A stretch of DNA of 64,000 nt from an uncultured Eubacteriales bacterium. Its GTDB lineage: Bacteria > Bacillota > Clostridia > Oscillospirales > CAG-272. The stretch is from assembly GCA_934446365.1 (NCBI GenBank), contig CAKSDZ010000004.1:62001-126000 (forward strand), given 5' to 3'. A program made the translations under genes and the position numbers. Under the pieces are notes generated by a model, which saw nothing but the letters and a program-made list of their open reading frames with translations, searched no databases and was not told the DNA's origin. Positions 1-8,714 of the stretch are shown piece after piece (position 1 is the first letter of the stretch; the number at the start of each line of letters is the position of its first letter).

Positions 1-1
1 G

Positions 2-1651
2 CTGGAGGAAGGAGCAGAGTTTCGGGTGTTTCTGCCCGTTGTCTTAGGATTTATTGCAGCTTATTGTGCTGTGAGCTGCCTGCACAGTTATTTGAATTAC
101 AAGCGGGATCTGCACGCCAACGTAATTTCCTTTCGATTATATCAAAATCTTTTTGAAAAAACGTTATCCATCGACTATGAAATGCTTTTGGATAAGGACA
201 TCCAAGAAAAAAAAGAACTCGCGCAAAGAATCATTGTGAACAACCAGTTTTCTCAAATCGTCAATAACTTTCATAATTTCATATCGAAAGTAATCATTTT
301 GGTCGGACTGATCGCCGTTTTATCGCAAATTGACTTTTGGATACTGATTATTACGCTTGCGATTGTTATGGTAAATACGGCCGTCGCGAGATACAGAAAT
401 AAATTTCGCCGTTCGATCGACGTGGATTTGAATCCGCTTCAACGACGGGTGGCATACTTTTTTAATATAGGCTCTTCTTTTTCTTTTATCAAAGAAATCA
501 AGACCTATAAAATGGAAAAGGAACTTCTTAGCCGGTACTCTGCCACACAAAGTGATATATGCAAGGGGCTCGATAAAACGATTCATTTGTCTCTTGCCGG
601 ATACATCATTGCCAACGTGATGAATCTTTTGCTGGACGGAGTGGCGTATACATATCTGGGTTTTCGTGTGCTGGTCCGCAATAATCTGAGCATTGCAAAT
701 TTTTCAATGTTTTTGAATGCAATTTATAATTTTAATTCTTCCGTGGGAACCATTGTCGGAGCTTTTGAAAACATGTCTGCCAACGGACGTTACTTACAGG
801 ATTATTTTGATTTTATGGCCTTAAAGACGATGAGAGACAAAGCAGGGAATGAACTGAATGAACTTCCTGAAAGCAAGTCCTATTCTTTCGCCTTTGACAA
901 CGTAAGCTACCGCTATCCGCATCAGGAAAATTATGCTTTGCGCAATGTAAGCTTCGTCATTGGATCGAATGAAAAGATTGCGATTGTCGGAGAAAACGGG
1001 GCAGGAAAAACGACGTTGACCTTGCTTCTGATGCGCATGGTTGAACCTACTGAAGGGAAAATACTGCTCAACGGCGTCGACATCCGTGAATATGACGAGC
1101 GTGAATATCGAAATTTGTTTTCAACTGTTTTTCAAGACTATAAGCTGTTTTCCTTTACCATTCAGGATAATATTACGGCATTGAATGATGTGAATACTTT
1201 GCAGATGGAAAGTGCAATAGACCGTTCTGGAATAAGGAAAAAAATTTCTGCTTTAGATAAGGGCGTAAATACCTATATTGATAAGCTTTATGATAACGAC
1301 GGCGTGATCCTGTCCGGCGGAGAATCTCAGCGTCTTGCTATCGCGAGGGCGCTTTATAAGGACGCGCCGATATATGTGCTGGATGAGCCGACTGCGGCTT
1401 TGGACCCGAGAATGGAAAACGAAATTTATATGAAATTTAGGGACATTACGGAAGAAAAAACGACGTTCTATATTACGCACCGGCTTGCCAGTACACATTT
1501 CTGCGACCGCATTATTGTGTTAAAGGATGGAGAGATAGAAGAAATAGGGAGCCATTCCGAGCTTATGCGCAGCGGCGGCTATTATGCGGAGCTATATAAC
1601 ATGCAAGCACAATACTATATGGAAAATCCGGAGGGTGTTGCGGAGGGCTGA
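2..1651 (+). CDS. ABC transporter, fused permease and ATPase (5' end outside window)
   Basis: Half-transporter of the exporter type that pumps a substrate out of the cell, probably as a homodimer. The N-terminal ~290 visible residues are hydrophobic membrane segments. The C-terminal nucleotide-binding domain has Walker A (GENGAGKTT, about residue 321 counting from the GTG at 26), the signature LSGGESQR, Walker B (VLDEPTAALD) and the switch His (ITHRLAST). The frame is open to base 2, and the visible membrane part is shorter than the usual six-helix domain, so the true start lies upstream. It ends 3 bp before a subtilase gene and heads a four-gene AT-rich run. The context suggests export of a modified peptide or metabolite, but the cargo cannot be told from the sequence. 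Family sure; role inferred. Confidence 0.9.
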   Translation: MEEGAEFRVFLPVVLGFIAAYCAVSCLHSYLNYKRDLHANVISFRLYQNLFEKTLSIDYEMLLDKDIQEKKELAQRIIVNNQFSQIVNNFHNFISKVIILVGLIAVLSQIDFWILIITLAIVMVNTAVARYRNKFRRSIDVDLNPLQRRVAYFFNIGSSFSFIKEIKTYKMEKELLSRYSATQSDICKGLDKTIHLSLAGYIIANVMNLLLDGVAYTYLGFRVLVRNNLSIANFSMFLNAIYNFNSSVGTIVGAFENMSANGRYLQDYFDFMALKTMRDKAGNELNELPESKSYSFAFDNVSYRYPHQENYALRNVSFVIGSNEKIAIVGENGAGKTTLTLLLMRMVEPTEGKILLNGVDIREYDEREYRNLFSTVFQDYKLFSFTIQDNITALNDVNTLQMESAIDRSGIRKKISALDKGVNTYIDKLYDNDGVILSGGESQRLAIARALYKDAPIYVLDEPTAALDPRMENEIYMKFRDITEEKTTFYITHRLASTHFCDRIIVLKDGEIEEIGSHSELMRSGGYYAELYNMQAQYYMENPEGVAEG

Positions 1652-1654
1652 CGG

Positions 1655-3427
1655 ATGCGGAAAATAAGAATTGTTATTGTTGACAGCGGGGTGAGACTGG
1701 ATCACCCTGCTGTGCAGGATCATCATCCCGTGGTTGTTCGATACAGCGGACTCAGGGAGGGTGAGGGTGATTGCGGACATGGTACGGCGATTTATAACAT
1801 TGTCAAAAAAACAGAAAGCTTTGCTGATATTATCAATTTTCAAATTACAAATAAGGATGGAGAAATCTGTGAGGAAACACTTCTGTCCTGCTTGAATACG
1901 ATCAAGGAAGAGTATGATGCTGATATTATCAATCTCAGTTTGGGTTTGAGTTTATGCGATGATTTGACACAATTGCGGCAGACTTGCGACGAGCTGAGTA
2001 AAAAAGGCGTCGTTATTATCAGTGCTTTTGACAACATGGGTGCAATTTCCTATCCAGCTGCTTTTTCCAATGTGATTGGCGTGACTTCGGTAGATTTATG
2101 CAGAAAAGTCAGCGATTTTATCGTTTTTTCGGATGATGTTATTAATATTGGAGCGAATGGAAACTTACAGAGACTGGCTTGGAATGCTCCAGACTACATT
2201 TTCTTTCATGGAAACAGTTTTGCCTGTGCACATGTTACTGTGCAGGCGGCATGGTTTATGTCGGAGGGCGCCGCGACTTTTTCTGAAATCATGAGTCGAT
2301 TTAGAGAAATATCATTGCAGATTGCTTTTAACGATCAACAGCACACGAAAAAAACACGGCCTTTTGAAATAAAAAGAGCGTCCATTTTTCCATTCAACAA
2401 GGAAATGCACAGTGTGGTTCGGTTTTATGATCTGCTGCCGTTTGAAATTAGTGGTGTGTATGATATTCGCGAGTCCTCCCGTGTCGGTTCGACTACTGAT
2501 CATATTATGAAAGCAGATGTAAAATCTTTTCCAATCAAAAACGTAGATAAGATGGAGTGGGACTCCTTTGATACGGTAATACTGGGAAATATTCCAGCTC
2601 AAAACGCACACCTGCTTTCTAAGGCGAGGGAAAAGATTGTCGAAAAGGCAATATTGTTGGGGAAAAATATCTTTTCATTTGACGACTTAAAAAAGAACTG
2701 TCATTATGAGAAGCTATATTGTCCTACGGTTGACCACTCCGATGTTCCTGCGGAACGCTTAGGAAAACTATATAGAATTTCAAAGCCTGTCATAGGGATT
2801 TATGGGACAAGTTCTAATCAGGGAAAATTTACTTTGCAATTAGAATTGCGAAAAAAATTTTTGGAAAGCGGATACGTTGTTGGGCAAATAGGAACGGAGC
2901 CAAGTGCTCAATTGTTCGGCATGGATTATACATATCCGATGGGTTTTAATAGTGGGGTATATATTGACGGTCATGATGCTGTTGCATATTTAAATGAATG
3001 TATCCATTCTTTATGTATAAAAAATTGTGAAGTTATCGTTACAGGGTCTCAAGCCTCCGTGTTACCATATGATATATGCAATAAAAGTATGTTCCCGTTG
3101 AAGCAGTTTAACTTTTTGATGGGGACCCAGCCGGATTGTATGATACTCTGTATAAATCCATATGACGATATAGATTATATACGGAGAACTATATTTTTTT
3201 TAGAATCCAGTGTGGCTGGGAAGGTCATCGGGTTATGTATTTATCCAATGAATTATAAAAGTGATTGGACTGGAATGTATCATCAAAAGGAATTATTATC
3301 TGAAACGGAAATTGAATTTTTCAAAACTATGTTTTCGCAGGAATTTAATATTCCGAGCTATCAATTAGGGAGCGCTGCGGATATTGCCTCTTTATATGAA
3401 GATGTGGTTGCTTTCTTCTCGCATTAA
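1655..3427 (+). CDS. Subtilisin-like (S8) protease fused to DUF1611/DgcN-like P-loop domain
   Basis: Two-domain protein of 590 aa without a signal peptide, so probably cytoplasmic. Residues 1-~215 form a compact S8 peptidase: D10 in IVDSG, H42 in GHGTA, oxyanion Asn N127 in SAFDNMG, and S188 in HGNSFACAH, so the triad looks complete. Residues ~375-590 contain a P-loop (GTSSNQGKFT, G384-T393, K391) followed by a region resembling DUF1611 C-terminal domains, a family that includes DgcN-type D-glutamate N-acyltransferases. Residues ~250-375 may be its N-terminal part. It starts 3 bp after the ABC gene and sits 15 bp before the radical SAM gene, so it is clearly co-transcribed. A protease beside an exporter and a radical SAM enzyme suggests leader-peptide cleavage. 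The nucleotide-binding half is unexplained. Subtilase call strong; DUF1611 assignment moderate. Confidence 0.8.
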   Translation: MRKIRIVIVDSGVRLDHPAVQDHHPVVVRYSGLREGEGDCGHGTAIYNIVKKTESFADIINFQITNKDGEICEETLLSCLNTIKEEYDADIINLSLGLSLCDDLTQLRQTCDELSKKGVVIISAFDNMGAISYPAAFSNVIGVTSVDLCRKVSDFIVFSDDVINIGANGNLQRLAWNAPDYIFFHGNSFACAHVTVQAAWFMSEGAATFSEIMSRFREISLQIAFNDQQHTKKTRPFEIKRASIFPFNKEMHSVVRFYDLLPFEISGVYDIRESSRVGSTTDHIMKADVKSFPIKNVDKMEWDSFDTVILGNIPAQNAHLLSKAREKIVEKAILLGKNIFSFDDLKKNCHYEKLYCPTVDHSDVPAERLGKLYRISKPVIGIYGTSSNQGKFTLQLELRKKFLESGYVVGQIGTEPSAQLFGMDYTYPMGFNSGVYIDGHDAVAYLNECIHSLCIKNCEVIVTGSQASVLPYDICNKSMFPLKQFNFLMGTQPDCMILCINPYDDIDYIRRTIFFLESSVAGKVIGLCIYPMNYKSDWTGMYHQKELLSETEIEFFKTMFSQEFNIPSYQLGSAADIASLYEDVVAFFSH

Positions 3428-3442
3428 TATGTGGTGACGAAT

Positions 3443-4660
3443 ATGAAAAATAAAGTTCCGTTAAACATACTTCCGTCTATATTAAATATAAAAAAAGCAT
3501 CTTATATTAACAAGCATCCTTTGTATGATATTTCTTCTAAACTATCGTTATATATTCACTTCCCATTTTGTATGAATTCCTGTTTGTTTTGTCCTATTCA
3601 AACTGTTCGATATGACCCTTCGTTGGTAGAGATATATATAAAATCTTTGAAAAAAGAAATTGCTGGTTGTTTTAAAATGATAGGTCGCCATAGGGTAGAC
3701 AATATTCATTTTGGTGGGGGAACCCCTTCTTTAATAAAGGAGGAAGAAATAGAGGGGATTTTAAATATTATTCGAGATTATGCCGATATCGAGAATGCAG
3801 AGATTCTGCTTGAAGCACATCCTAAATTTATATCTAATTCAATGATTGACTATTTATCAGGTCTGAGAAACTGTACAATAAACTTTGGTATCCAAAGCTT
3901 GAACGATGAGATCCTATCTTCCATGAAACGTCAGTGCAGTGGTATAGAAATACTGCGGAAAATCGATTTTGCCAAAGAAAGAGTAGGTACAATAGGAATT
4001 GACTATATCTCTGGCTGGCCGACGTCAAATTATAAGATAATAACGGAGGATATAAAATACATTGAATCCATGGAGCCGGATCATATTTCTCAGTATCCGC
4101 TTTATTTAACTTCTTGTTTAGAAAATCTCTACTTGCATAATAATGGAGAAAAGTTTAAAATAAAAACGGCCCAGTTAAGTCAATACTGTGAAAACAGATT
4201 TTCAAGTCTTGGCTATCACCGTTACGCGATATTTTACTATCAAAAAAAGGGCTTTTCTCATAAATACGGCAGAAATCAACTTGATGGAGGGAAATGGATT
4301 GGTTTTGGAGCAAGCGCTTATTCCTATATTGGAGATGCAGTATATGTTAATTCCAATATTCCTGAATATATAAAGGGAAATTTTATATCTAACCAATACA
4401 ACCTTGATCACACCGGACGCTTAATTTGGAACATTATATATGATTTTAGGAAGACTGACTTAAATAAAAATAATTTTATACGCAAATATGGCAAATTAAT
4501 TGAACATCCTATGGATGAGATTATAAAAATTTTTTTGGAAAAACAATATATTGCATCGGAAAAAGACATATCACTGACATGGAACGGTATCGTAAATATT
4601 ATGGATGTAGAGGAAACAATAAATAATATATTTGAACCTAAGGAGCCTAATAAACAATGA
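3443..4660 (+). CDS. HemW/HemN-like radical SAM protein
   Basis: Radical SAM enzyme of the coproporphyrinogen-oxidase-like class, ~405 aa. The cluster motif CMNSCLFC (C43, C47, C50) binds the [4Fe-4S] cluster. FGGGTPSL, FGIQSLND and the HISQYPLYL region match the HemW/HemN core, and the last ~70 residues resemble the HemN C-terminal winged domain. A GTG at 3431 is possible, but ATG 3443 follows a GGTGA-like site. Its stop overlaps the next start (ATGA at 4657-4660), showing translational coupling. Very AT-rich compared with the genes after 6 kb. No haem genes are nearby, so a role in haem metabolism is unlikely. Modification of a peptide or other product of this cluster is inferred. No extra C-terminal Cys-rich SPASM motif is visible. 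Confidence 0.85.
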   Translation: MKNKVPLNILPSILNIKKASYINKHPLYDISSKLSLYIHFPFCMNSCLFCPIQTVRYDPSLVEIYIKSLKKEIAGCFKMIGRHRVDNIHFGGGTPSLIKEEEIEGILNIIRDYADIENAEILLEAHPKFISNSMIDYLSGLRNCTINFGIQSLNDEILSSMKRQCSGIEILRKIDFAKERVGTIGIDYISGWPTSNYKIITEDIKYIESMEPDHISQYPLYLTSCLENLYLHNNGEKFKIKTAQLSQYCENRFSSLGYHRYAIFYYQKKGFSHKYGRNQLDGGKWIGFGASAYSYIGDAVYVNSNIPEYIKGNFISNQYNLDHTGRLIWNIIYDFRKTDLNKNNFIRKYGKLIEHPMDEIIKIFLEKQYIASEKDISLTWNGIVNIMDVEETINNIFEPKEPNKQ

Positions 4661-5694
4661 AACATATACTTCCTGTAGAAAATCCGGTTATTACACATGA
4701 CCCGCCTGCCGCGAATCTCTTTTCTATACTGGGTACCAATCCGAATACAGAAAGCTGGATCATGAATCATTTTGTCAATATTTATATCCATAAGGATGAA
4801 ATCTTTGACAATTTTTATGACCGAAATGCGTTTTTCTATGGCTGTCCATGGATACAGGTCGTACAGATTCGCCGTGAAATCGTTTTGCGCATTTGCAGTC
4901 GGATCATAGATTATGTAAAAGCATTGATTGATGAGGGCTTTTATATATATTGCATGGGAAATACGGAGCATATATCTGCGTATCATAATACGGAATATTG
5001 GGCACATAACTTTATGATATACGGGTACGACGATACGAGCCAGACATTTTATTTTTCGGATTTTTTTGAAAACGGCAAATATAAGAGAGAAATCTGTTCC
5101 TATGATGAGATGGAAAAAGCACTCCAAACGGCGCAAATGAACCGGCATTTTGTCAATCTGATATACGGCATGAAGCTCAAAGAGATTGAGTACAAATTTG
5201 AAGTGGATATGCTTTTGGAAAAACTGACGGATTATCTTAGCTCAGTCAACTTGTTTTGTAAATACAGAACGCGGATGGATGAGGAATTTTACAGCAATAA
5301 GGGCGGGAATGCGTATTACTATTTCAGCTATGCCGAAATGAAGGAGCTGTATTTTTTCGGGCATTCCTTTTATGATAAGCTTGCAGATATGGCAGAAAAG
5401 AGGTCTGCAAGGCTGAAGCGTCCGCTTGATTTGCTATATGAACATAAGCTTCTCATGAGCAAACGGCTCGATTTTCTGTGGAAAAATCAATATATGACGG
5501 ACTCTGACTATTATAAGCTTAAAACAGCGTATGATGATGTGGTCAAATTTTCCTTGATTACGAGAAACAAATATTTGAAAGATCAAATACGTTCTTCTGT
5601 TTCATCTCAAAAATCTTTGAAAGAAAGGATTTTGGAGGTGCAGGAGAAGGACCGGGTTTGGATGGAAAATTTGATAAAAGCATTGAATCGATAA
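4657..5694 (+). CDS. BtrH_N/C39-like domain protein
   Basis: 345 aa, no signal peptide or membrane segment. The stretch AHNFMIYGYDD followed by FYFSDFFENGKY (about residues 115-150) resembles the His/Asp part of BtrH N-terminal and C39-like papain-fold domains, which in the butirosin pathway act as acyl-carrier-protein-dependent acyltransferases. An upstream Cys in FYGCPW (about residue 67) could be the nucleophile. The C-terminal ~170 residues are charged and helical, unlike a simple peptidase. It overlaps the radical SAM gene by 4 bp and is the last gene of the run. Function is inferred from weak resemblance. It could instead be an uncharacterised helper of the cluster. Confidence 0.6.
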   Translation: MKHILPVENPVITHDPPAANLFSILGTNPNTESWIMNHFVNIYIHKDEIFDNFYDRNAFFYGCPWIQVVQIRREIVLRICSRIIDYVKALIDEGFYIYCMGNTEHISAYHNTEYWAHNFMIYGYDDTSQTFYFSDFFENGKYKREICSYDEMEKALQTAQMNRHFVNLIYGMKLKEIEYKFEVDMLLEKLTDYLSSVNLFCKYRTRMDEEFYSNKGGNAYYYFSYAEMKELYFFGHSFYDKLADMAEKRSARLKRPLDLLYEHKLLMSKRLDFLWKNQYMTDSDYYKLKTAYDDVVKFSLITRNKYLKDQIRSSVSSQKSLKERILEVQEKDRVWMENLIKALNR

Positions 5695-6118
5695 AAAAAC
5701 GCTGGATGCAAAACAGAATCATTGTTTTATATAGAAAAAGTTTTCTAAATCCATATTAACAATCTTGTTTTCATTTGCTATGGCAATAAAGCTGTTTGTG
5801 AAAAGCGTACATTGGCAGCGTTGATCTCTTCTGAAATTCAAAGTAATCTCTAAAAAGTCCAGAAATACGGGCATTTCATGGGATATGAGAGCTCAGCTTG
5901 CTACTCATTTACTACTTTTACGGAGAAAGCCTTGATGTGCGCTTTTCTGTGATACGGTCTGGACACCGACATATGAAGCTGATGCGGCACATCGGCAGAA
6001 GAACCGAAACATGACAATTTCATACAGCGGCTATATGGCGGCGTTTCTCACTCCCTGCATGGGAGAACAGGGACGCCGCTTTTTATACGGAAATTTTGTT
6101 TTTCTCATCCTTATTTCA
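5695..6118. other. Non-coding junction after the AT-rich cluster
   Basis: No credible gene is seen between the end of the cluster and the tRNA promoter. Only very short unsupported open frames occur (for example 17 codons from about 5712), none with a good ribosome binding site. A GC-rich hairpin with a T-run lies at 6038-6084. This may be the boundary of an acquired segment; no direct repeat or attachment site was recognised. Confidence 0.5.
6038..6084 (+). terminator. Probable intrinsic terminator
   Basis: Arms GCGGCGT (6038-6044) and ACGCCGC (6073-6079) close a stem with an inner CTCCC/GGGAG pairing, followed by TTTTTAT. It is oriented to end transcription coming from the 1-5694 cluster, though about 340 bp after its last gene. 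Confidence 0.55.
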
Positions 6119-6147
6119 TTGACAGCGCGTTCCAAATGTGATATAAT
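6119..6147 (+). promoter_or_regulatory. Sigma-A type promoter of tRNA-Leu
   Basis: TTGACA (6119-6124) and TATAAT (6142-6147) with a 17-bp spacer, 50 bp before tRNA-Leu. Both hexamers match consensus. Confidence 0.85.
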
Positions 6148-6197
6148 ATTCAAAAATGGTTTCGTATTGATAGAAAAATCAACCAAAAACGATGTAT

Positions 6198-6279
6198 GCG
6201 GGCGTGGCGGAATGGCAGACGCGCTGGTCTTAGGAACCAGTGGGCAACCGTGCAGGTTCAAGTCCTGTCGCCCGCACCA
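6198..6279 (+). tRNA. tRNA-Leu (anticodon UAG)
   Basis: Acceptor arms GCGGGCG (6198-6204) and CGCCCGC (6269-6275) pair perfectly, followed by discriminator A and encoded CCA. The anticodon stem CTGGT/ACCAG encloses loop CTTAGGA with anticodon TAG. A long variable arm makes it class II, as expected for Leu, and the T-arm carries GTTCAAG. Confidence 0.95.
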
Positions 6280-6530
6280 GCCGGCAGTGCCGGCACCCAA
6301 TTATCGGTGTTGTCAATGCAGCTTTAAGCCTTATCACACGATGGCGGGAGTTTATTTATCATTATTCACTGCGCCGAAATAGGAGGCTGCTCTGAATGCA
6401 GCTTGGACTTGCGCGTTATACCTCGTGTTGGCTCGACAAGAATATTGTGAAACAGCAGATTGATTTTTTGACCTGCTGTTTTTTGTTCAAAACCCAATCT
6501 GTGAAAGATATCGTTTTGTGGGAGGATATT

Positions 6531-7130
6531 ATGGAAATTGAAGTGAAAAAGCTTACTCCGGCGTTATTGAGCGATTGGCTTGAATATTTTGATAATACCG
6601 CTTTTTCCGATGAGGATGAATGGCCGGGTTGTTATTGCATGTGCTACCATTGGAACGAAAGACTTGACAGGCGAAATGATTGGGGCGAGACGCTTGAACA
6701 GGTTTACAGAAAGACCGGCAAAGCGGATAACCGCGCCCGCGCGATTAGATTGATTCAAAACGGGGGCATGCAGGGATATTTGGCTTATCACGCCGGAAAA
6801 GCGGTCGGCTGGTGCAACGCCAATGATAAACGCAATTATCATACGGTTCTGAGCAGCCTTTTTGATGATGCGGAGGATACGGAAAAAGTAAAATCCGTCG
6901 TTTGTTTTTGCATTGCCAAGGAGATGCGGAACAAAGGCATTGCGACAAGACTGCTTGAAAAGGTCTGTGAGGACGCCGCTTACGAAGGCTATGAATATGT
7001 GGAAGCCTATCCATACAGCCACGGGCAGGACCACGATTTTCACGGACCATTGACCATGTATGAAAAGCGGGGATTTATACGGATTGGCCGGCAGGAGGAC
7101 TGTATCATCATGCGGAAGAATTTACGGTAA
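6531..7130 (+). CDS. GNAT family N-acetyltransferase
   Basis: 199 aa acyl-CoA-dependent N-acetyltransferase. ATG 6531 is chosen because GGGAGGA lies just upstream; the frame stays open further 5' but without a site. The acetyl-CoA loop is in the ICIAKEMRNKGIATRLLEKV region, followed by the YVEAYPY and MYEKRGF stretches typical of the fold's last strands. The N-terminal WPGCYCMCYHW region is Cys/Trp-rich and resembles uncharacterised members that act on small molecules. Substrate unknown. It lies 51 bp before the start of a lipoprotein gene on the same strand. Confidence 0.85.
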   Translation: MEIEVKKLTPALLSDWLEYFDNTAFSDEDEWPGCYCMCYHWNERLDRRNDWGETLEQVYRKTGKADNRARAIRLIQNGGMQGYLAYHAGKAVGWCNANDKRNYHTVLSSLFDDAEDTEKVKSVVCFCIAKEMRNKGIATRLLEKVCEDAAYEGYEYVEAYPYSHGQDHDFHGPLTMYEKRGFIRIGRQEDCIIMRKNLR

Positions 7131-7181
7131 CGCTTGCGATTTTATGTTGGGAATGAAATCGGGGAGAAGCAGGTGGATGAA

Positions 7182-8114
7182 ATGACAAAACAATGCTTGA
7201 CTGTTTTTTTAGTTCTGCTTATTTTCTTGAATGGCTGCGCAAATTCTAACATTCGTTTGGAAAAATCCCGATATCCGGAGGATGCTTTTGAGGTGCAGGA
7301 CTGCACCGCGCCTTTGAAAGACGGGAAAAGCACGGTTTTGGAAAACGACAATCGGATAGAAGCGTATCGGTCGCGTTATGGACTTGGCACATGTCATTCT
7401 TTTGAAGGGAAACAGACAGTCATTCTGTTTTTTATGGATGACGATGAAAGTGCATGGGATGAAGAAGAGGTCGCCGGGTTTACGGAGAAGCGGATTTTTC
7501 CCGCGCTGGCTTTTTTGCAGGAGCAGTCCGAGAGTTGGGGCGTGGATTTGTCATTTGAAGTGAAACGGTATTCCACGGCGCTTTCCGAGGGACTGGACAT
7601 GACTTATAAGGGAACGGTGATCAAGGATCTTACTGTTTCGGGCTCGACCAAGGATTTGCCTGAGCAGGTCGCTGCGATTTTGGGCTTTGCTTCGGGCTTG
7701 GAGCTGCTCGCGGCGCTTATGGAGGAATACGGGACCGACAAGATTATCCCGCTTATGCTGATCGATAAAGACGGGACATCTTACGCACGAACTCAGCTTT
7801 CCGAGCAAATTGTCGATCATATGGAGCATGCCGTCGTTTTCACCGATCCCTTGGGGTATCAATCGGGAAGCTGGCTTTGGAGTGGGTCCGCTACGGTCGC
7901 TCATGAAATTTTGCATTTGTTCGGCGCCGAGGATTATTATAAGCCTTATGATCGGCTGGTGCTTGCTGAAAAATATTATATAAACGATATTATGTTATTG
8001 GACAGCTATCGGCTCTCGCGCTTGGATATCGGTGCGTACACCGGTTATTGTATCGGCTGGACCGATCAGATACCGGAAATATGTTATGACAAAAGGTGGT
8101 ATCCGGAAGAATAG
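7182..8114 (+). CDS. Lipoprotein metallopeptidase (HExxHxxG)
   Basis: 311 aa. ATG 7182 is preceded by AGGTGG and starts a lipoprotein signal peptide (LLIFLNGC lipobox), so the mature protein is probably tethered to the outer face of the membrane. A zinc motif HEILHLFGAEDYY begins at H241, of the HExxHxxGxxD type shared with M6-like peptidases. The preceding region (VILFFMDDDESAWDEEEV) resembles the N-terminal part of peptidases that act on surface or secreted proteins. Target unknown. A strong hairpin follows 24 bp after the stop. It shares the active-site pattern with the two large M6-type proteases at 15-19.7 kb but is otherwise different. Confidence 0.75.
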   Translation: MTKQCLTVFLVLLIFLNGCANSNIRLEKSRYPEDAFEVQDCTAPLKDGKSTVLENDNRIEAYRSRYGLGTCHSFEGKQTVILFFMDDDESAWDEEEVAGFTEKRIFPALAFLQEQSESWGVDLSFEVKRYSTALSEGLDMTYKGTVIKDLTVSGSTKDLPEQVAAILGFASGLELLAALMEEYGTDKIIPLMLIDKDGTSYARTQLSEQIVDHMEHAVVFTDPLGYQSGSWLWSGSATVAHEILHLFGAEDYYKPYDRLVLAEKYYINDIMLLDSYRLSRLDIGAYTGYCIGWTDQIPEICYDKRWYPEE

Positions 8115-8137
8115 AACTGGAATGCCCTCTGAAAGAA

Positions 8138-8166
8138 AACACCGCGGCTTTGCCGCGGTGTTTGTA
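8138..8166. terminator. Intrinsic terminator, probably two-way
   Basis: Perfect 11-bp arms AACACCGCGGC (8138-8148) and GCCGCGGTGTT (8152-8162) with a 3-base loop. It lies between the convergent metallopeptidase and IbrB-like genes and probably serves both. Confidence 0.8.
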
Positions 8167-8186
8167 TTGTGAAATTCACTCGATTT

Positions 8187-8714
8187 TTATGTATCTTCCT
8201 CATCCGACGGCTGCCAAGCCTGCCCGAACTTCACGTCGCGGAACAGCGCGGCGATTCCCGTGATCTGTTTGAGCCTTAGAATCTCGTCCTTGTCCATACC
8301 GAGGTGCTTTGATATCCATTCGTCGGAGCGGCCAAGCTCATGGAGCTCCTTTACAATATTGCTCATCAGATCCACATCGTGGCTGCCGCGGGCACGGTTA
8401 TGGCGGATGGTGCTGGCCATTCGCTTATCAAGCGGCTTGTTGATGACGGAAACCGGAAGCAGCCCATGCTCCCGCTCGTAAATATCCGGATAATCCAGCA
8501 TGATTTGATAACGATGAAACCCGTCTACGATCAGATAATAATCTTTCGCCTTTGAATAATAACAGACTATCGGCATGGTATACCCATCCTCTTTGATGCT
8601 TTCATATAGCAGCTTCATCTCCGTGGGAGCGACTTTGTTCGGATTGTAGTTATTGGGTTTTACCTTTTCAATGGGGACGGCTATTACATTGTAAACGGGA
8701 CTTTTATATTCCAT
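8187..8714 (-). CDS. IbrB-like ParB/sulfiredoxin-fold protein
   Basis: 175 aa from the ATG at 8714, which has GAGGAA 8 nt upstream, while the frame itself extends to 8756. It overlaps the IbrA-like gene by 11 bp, showing translational coupling. The N-terminal half is a ParB/Srx-type domain with the motif VDGFHR (residues 63-68); ParB-family members with this motif bind nucleotides. The C-terminal part is helical and may bind DNA. IbrB and IbrA were described in E. coli as regulators of immunoglobulin-binding surface proteins; pairs of this kind are common in mobile regions. Here it probably works with its partner, and the real substrate is unknown. Confidence 0.75.
   Translation of the reverse strand: MEYKSPVYNVIAVPIEKVKPNNYNPNKVAPTEMKLLYESIKEDGYTMPIVCYYSKAKDYYLIVDGFHRYQIMLDYPDIYEREHGLLPVSVINKPLDKRMASTIRHNRARGSHDVDLMSNIVKELHELGRSDEWISKHLGMDKDEILRLKQITGIAALFRDVKFGQAWQPSDEEDT

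Noticed and set aside
6011..6382. Open frame of 123 codons on the plus strand
   Set aside because: It runs straight through the tRNA-Leu gene and its promoter, with no ribosome binding site.
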